Source: Cryptomeria japonica
Lineage: Eukaryota > Streptophyta > Pinopsida > Cupressales > Cupressaceae
Length of the DNA stretch: 64,000 nt
Reading direction: 5' to 3'
Assembly: GCF_030272615.1 (NCBI RefSeq)
Contig: NC_081413.1
Location: 564,140,010-564,204,009, forward strand
Shown: positions 59,307-64,000 of the stretch, in pieces
Layout: each line of letters opens with the position of its first letter
How positions within the stretch are numbered: position 1 is the first letter of the stretch
Translations under genes and position numbers: made by a program
The notes under the pieces: model-generated
Told to the model about the DNA's origin: nothing
Database searches by the model: none
The model's input: only the letters and a program-made list of their open reading frames with translations

Positions 59307-60019
59307 TTGTGAATTTCATAAGAGCAAGGGACATAAAATAGGAAACTGTTATCGACTAAAGAACATCATACAAGATCTCATTGATAGAGGTGACATTGAT
59401 ATTGAAGGACACTCATCCAATCAAGAACATTAAATGTTTAAAGAACCATTCCCAAAACATGACAAGGGAAAAGCTAAAGCCACAAATGAGGAAACCAACT
59501 ATACCAGAGCATCCTATAACTATGATTCAACGGTCAATCACATTTCGATGGATAATTATGTCTCTACCATTATCATCAAGGCCAAAACGCCTGAGAATTC
59601 TACCCAAAGACCCAAGATTGTCCTAAAAGGCATTGGATCTTCTTCCGAACCTACCTTTGAATGTAATGTCACAAATCATCGAGGTAAATTCACCTTTCAA
59701 GGTGCTCCAGCTAAAAACACCACTTCCTCATCAACCAAACCTGAGTATGACCTTGTAGAACAGTTAGGGAAGACACCCGTGCTTATCTCCATCCTTGAGC
59801 TCTTACGCATATCCCCAACACATAAAGCCATTCTTGACAAAAATTTAAGAGACACTTCCGTCCCCACTGATCTGAACATGGACTAGTTTCAAGCCATGGT
59901 GGGATACCTTTCTGTTCCACACTCCCTTACATTCATAGAAGTTGACGACGCCTCCGTGAGCCAACCACATAATGCACCTTTACACATTGAAGCCTTCCTA
60001 CACAAACATCGAATAAAAT
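59307..60019 (+). pseudogene. E1 Gag, second part after E2
   Basis: EYC before E2 continues as EFHKSKGHKIGNCYRLKN at 59311, in frame once one ttgtg is removed. Stops at 59431 (Glu in E2), 59884 (CAG in E2) and 60019 (CGA in E2) interrupt it. It ends PLHIEAFLHKHRIK before the protease. Confidence 0.92.
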
Positions 60020-62321
60020 GAGTCCTAATAGATGGAGGAGCTGGTCTTAACATATGTACTTTGAACACAATAATACAATTGGGATATTCAGACAAAGCTG
60101 TGAATGCTACAAACAAAATTACCATCAAAGCATATGATGATGAAGAGAGTTCATCCAAAGGCATAGTCACCTTACCTCTCAGAGTTGGATCGATTACAAA
60201 GGATGTGGTTTGTCAAGTTCTTGACCTGGATCTCATATACAATATATTGCTAGGACATCCTTGGATTCATGAGATGAGGGCAGTCCCATCTACATACCAC
60301 CAATGCATTAAGTTTCCTCACAATGGAGTTGAAATAATAGTTAATGGCGATCCTAATCCATTTATATACTGCAATAACTTGAGACCAAAAATTGAGATGA
60401 CCATTTCAAGTAATAGGGAAGCTGTCCCTTCTTCTGCATACATTGATCCTGAATCGTTAAAACCTTCAACATCAAAACAAGGTGATCTTAAAGGGAAATA
60501 CCAAGACAAAGGCATGGGTGAATGCAATTTGAATCAAACCATGTTCTTACAACAGGTTATGAGCTCACCAAAAAAATATGGATGACCACATCCTTCTAAA
60601 TGAGTATCTATCATTACACTCAAGTGGGATCCTACTATCTTCCAAAAGTGGGGTGAAATGGAAGAAGAAGATTTATACAAAATGCTTTACAAAGACCCTA
60701 AAAATGGTACACAAGATCAAATCAGCATACCATGTGAAAAATATGGTAAAGGATTCAAGATCCTACAAAAGTTTGGGTATGATGGTAAAAGTACTCTTGG
60801 CTTAAGAAATGAAGGTATCATTCAACCTTTGCATCCAGAATTGACATTTAAAAAGGAGTGATCGAAAGGACTTGGTTTCATGTCTTCTAGGGTAAATACA
60901 CGAAAGACAGAAAAAACATTACAAATCAAAGCTGCCAAAAATCAACAAGAGAACCGCTATTCCATAGACTCCAATGAATGGGAATGGGATTTAGACAAAT
61001 CCTCCAGTGACTATGAACTCACCAAGTCATTTAGAGAACTAGGTGAACCCACATAAGAGGAGGAATTTTATAGAAAATTCAAAGTTGGTTAGGAAACAAC
61101 CCCTGAGTATCCCACATAGTCTTTGCCTCTAGGTTCTAGGTCAAAATCACAAAGAATGAGGACACTCGTCCCAAAATGCGCTACTAGTGATGGCAATTTG
61201 GATTCGTTCACAATCGAGACAAATGAGGAGAGTGCCAATGATGACCTTGACAACTACCTCAACATACCTAAATATAACTGCATCTTCACCCTTAGTCCCG
61301 CTGACTTTGAAAAAATTGAAGGCCTTCCCCTTGTTCACCACCAACTTATTGACTGGGACCATGAAGGACCTGTATAGTTCAACACATTCCAAAATGATGA
61401 AGCCTTTATTGACTATCTAGGCATACCAGATGATCTTCCGCTTGGGGACCATAAGGCAGGATACACTATAGAGCTCAACAATGTGACATATTTTGGTGAG
61501 GGTGTTGGGCCTTCCAGTCGCAAAAATATAAAAATAAAAATAAATCAAGGGTCTTATGGTGAAAACCATGTTGTGGCGTTGTCTGACCCCAAAAAAGTAA
61601 AAAGAAAGGACATATCTGAGGGCAAAAACTTCTCTGAGGCACCCAAGGATGGAAGGCTCGACATTCTCCTGACATCATATGAATAAAAATCATCTATGTT
61701 AGTAGAGGAGACCATCAAAACAAACATTGGTACAAAAGAAATTCCACATAACATATTCCTGGCTCAATCTTTGACAAAGGCAGAAAGACCAAAGTTCGTA
61801 AGTTTCTTCACAGAGAGACAAATCAATTTTGCATGGTCATATGCTGATATGCCTGGACTGGATCCAGATTTAGTAATGCATCATTTGACAGTCAAACCGG
61901 GGGCAAAACCAGTAAAACATAAATTAAGAAAGATGCATCCACAAGTGGCATTATTAGTCAAAGCGGAGCTTGAAAAATTATTGGATGTCAGATTCATACG
62001 CCCAATTGATTATCCTGAATGGATCTCCAACTTTGTACCTGTCAGTAAACCAGATCGTAGCATCAGAATATGCATAGATTTCAGAGACATCAACAAAGCT
62101 TGTCCTAAGGATGATTTTCCATTGCCAAATATCGACCTGATCATAGATCTCACAACAGGTCATGCAATGTTATCTTTGATGGATGGATTCTCTGGCTATA
62201 ATCAAATAAAAATCGCATCCGAGGATCAACACAAAACAACATTTACTTGTCCCTGGGGAACTTTCTGTTGGAATGTCTTGCCTTTTAGGCTATAGAATGC
62301 AGGCGCTACATATCAAAGAGC
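60020..62321 (+). pseudogene. E1 protease, G-patch and reverse transcriptase, first part
   Basis: VLIDGGAGLNICTLNTIIQL starts the protease, and NILLGHPWIHEMRAVPSTYH follows. The G-patch-like YGKGFKILQKFGYDGKSTLG lies at 60740-60830. Reverse transcriptase begins near 61915 (KLRKMHPQVALLVKAELEKL), with DFRDINKACPKDDFPLPN and LMDGFSGYNQIKI. Stops lie near 60583, 60600, 60859, 61054, 61090, 61117, 61375, 61684 and 62293. Most coincide with Gln, Arg or Glu codons in E2. A one-base deletion near 62320 shifts the frame. Confidence 0.92.
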
Positions 62322-63231
62322 ATGACTACCATCTTTCATGATCTCATGCACGTTACTATGAAAGATTATGTTGATGACCTCTTGGGAAAATCAATAGATA
62401 GAGATACACATTTAGACATACTTTCAGTCATTTTTGATCGGTTGGAAAAATACAAAGTAAGATTAATCCCCAAGAAATGTGTCTTTGGAGTAACCTCTGG
62501 GAAGCTCCTGGGATTCATTGTCTCAAAAAGAGGAATTGAAGCTGATCCAACAAAAGTCAAGGCCATCCTAGAGATGCAACCACCAAGAAATATCAGTCAA
62601 CTTTGATCTTTGCAAGAGAGACTCTAGTCCATACGAAGATTCATAGCACAACTTGCAGACAAATGTCATCCTTTTCAGCACTTGCTACACAAAAACATCA
62701 AATTCAAATGGGATGATAATTGCCAACAAGCTTTCCAGATACTCAGAGATTATCTTTTGAATCCACCAGTCCTGATGCCATCAGTTTCAGAACAACCCCT
62801 ATTACTATACATATATGCAACTTCAACAACACTGGGGGCACTCTTAGCACAACAAGATGCCGAGGGCAAAGAAAAGGCAGTCTACTACATTAGTCATACT
62901 TTGGTGGGATATGAGCTAAACTATACACCAATTGAGCATGCATGTCTCATTGTGGTCTTTGCTTCACAAAAATTACGATATTACATGCTAACTCATAAAA
63001 CTAAGTTGGTTGCAAGGATCAATCCATTGAAATACCTTCTTAATAAAGCAATGCTTACTGGTCGACTAGCCAAATGGGTGATGCTCTTGAGTGAATTCGA
63101 CATTGAATATGTAGACAAAAAAGCAATAAAAGGACAAGCTATCATAGATCAATTAGCAGATGCTCCCATGATAGATGATGCTCCTCTAACTTCAAAATTT
63201 CCAGATGAATCCATCTTGATACACAAAGCCT
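62322..63231 (+). pseudogene. E1 reverse transcriptase end and first RNase H
   Basis: YVDDLLGKSIDRDTHLDILS keeps the YVDD box. GKLLGFIVSKRGIEADPTKV is followed by stops at 62604 and 62628 (CGA and CAG in E2). The RNase H frame 62682-63230 has LLLYIYATSTTLGALLAQQ, YELNYTPIEHACLIVVFASQ and LLNKAMLTGRLAKWVMLLSE. A small deletion near 63225 ends the frame. Confidence 0.92.
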
Positions 63232-64000
63232 TTGCAACTATACTTTGACGGCTCATACATACAGCATGGTGTAGGAGCTAGCATCCTCTTCATCACACCT
63301 CAAGGGGATTCCATACCAAAATCATATCGATTATCATTTCCTTGCACTAATAACATAGCAAAATATGAGGCATTGACAACTGGATTACGGATTGCAGTTC
63401 AGTGGAAGATCCAGGAACTTCATGTTTTTGGGGACTCTCAACTTGTAATTCGTCAAGCAACTGATGACTGCCAAACAAAAGATGAAAAATTAATGCCTTA
63501 CAAACGAATGGTGGACGACTCGAAACAACATTTTGTGAAGTTAGACTTTGAGCAGATACCAAGAGAGAAAAATTGAGCCGCAGATGCCATAGCTACCATT
63601 GCTTCACTAATCGATCTACCACAGAATGAAACCCGCTATGAGTTCTTGGTGGATAACCTTTTGGTTCCCTCGTATGAGATCTCTCCTACTGAGATGATAT
63701 GTGTCATTGGTCCTGATTCCCAGTTATATGGTTCCATTTTCACATACCTTCGTAATAATAGCCTTCCTCCTAACTTATCCAACAACCAACATCGCACTTT
63801 CATTTGCCAATCTTCTCGATACGTCATCTTAGCCGATATCCTATGCCGTCAAGGTCTAGATGACACTCTTCTTAGATGTTTAGAAAGGGACGAAGCTCAG
63901 ATTGCGTTACATGAAGTTCATGAAGGGATATGTGGTCCACATTCTAGTGGTCCTACCTTAGCCAATAAACTCATCAGGACTGGATATTATTGGCCCAACA
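63232..64000 (+). pseudogene. E1 archaeal-type RNase H and integrase start, cut by window
   Basis: LYFDGSYIQHGVGASILF, TNNIAKYEALTTGLRIAVQW and VFGDSQLVIRQATDD are the second RNase H. A TGA at 63574 stands where E2 has CGA (NRAADA). From there the frame is open to the window end, reading into the integrase zinc region (HEVHEGICGPHSSGPTLANK and GYYWPN at 63985). Confidence 0.92.

Larger units (their letters stand above)
38221..64000 (+). mobile_element. E1: old Tat-type Ty3/gypsy element, interrupted by E2, cut by window end
   Basis: E1 comprises the 5' LTR (to 38960), primer site, 2.2-kb leader, gag up to 43067, then (after the E2 insertion) the rest of gag, protease, reverse transcriptase, RNase H, second RNase H and the front of integrase up to 64000. 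Its layout and protein sequence parallel E2. More than fifteen in-frame stops and several frameshifts show that it is much older than E2. Its 3' part and 3' LTR lie outside the window. Confidence 0.9.

Overview
This is plant nuclear DNA made almost entirely of nested and decayed LTR retrotransposons. No host gene, rRNA or tRNA gene was recognised. The mixture of Ty1/copia LTRs primed by initiator Met tRNA, a Ty3/gypsy chromovirus, and very large Tat-type Ty3/gypsy elements with two RNase H domains indicates a land plant with a large repeat-rich genome. A conifer or other gymnosperm is my inference, not proven by the sequence.

Layout. 1-1160: copia LTR fragments. 2157-about 8760: a degenerate gypsy element (+) cut by a 1.68-kb retroposon with a 13-bp target-site duplication (TSD), ending in a polypurine tract (PPT) and 3' LTR. 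9000-11150: GA-microsatellite tandem region. 12310-12960: gypsy integrase relic. 13385-14527: copia solo LTR with a perfect TSD. 14681-20943: an internally deleted copia element (-) with a solo LTR inside its 3' LTR and a captured coding fragment in its 5' LTR. 23491-28708: gypsy LTR and gag relic (+) split by a 2.6-kb solo LTR. 28709-37312: chromovirus (-) whose integrase is split by an LTR insert that itself holds another solo LTR. 38221-64000: an old Tat-type element E1 (+), running off the window.

The centrepiece is E2 (43068-59306, -), a 16.2-kb Tat-type element inserted in the gag of E1 with a perfect TSD (ttgtg). Its two 781-bp LTRs differ at about three positions by eye, so it is young. 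It has a 2.2-kb leader, one gag-pol frame of about 2507 codons broken only by four stops, and a PPT. Between integrase and 3' LTR it carries, on the opposite strand, a second transcription unit: TATA box, short first exon, phase-0 intron of 824 bp with canonical borders, and a 664-codon second exon encoding a plant mobile domain (PMD, MAIN/MAIL1-like) protein with a repeat linker and coiled coil. That unit has decayed by five in-frame TAG codons, at least four of them best explained by CAG to TAG.

The intron holds the two most unusual signals. One is an array of CGCGTCTGTGT-like motifs that also flanks the leader of E1 and E2. The other is a run of seven hairpins with covarying 5-bp stems around a nearly invariant 15-nt loop. 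Both deserve a proper search.
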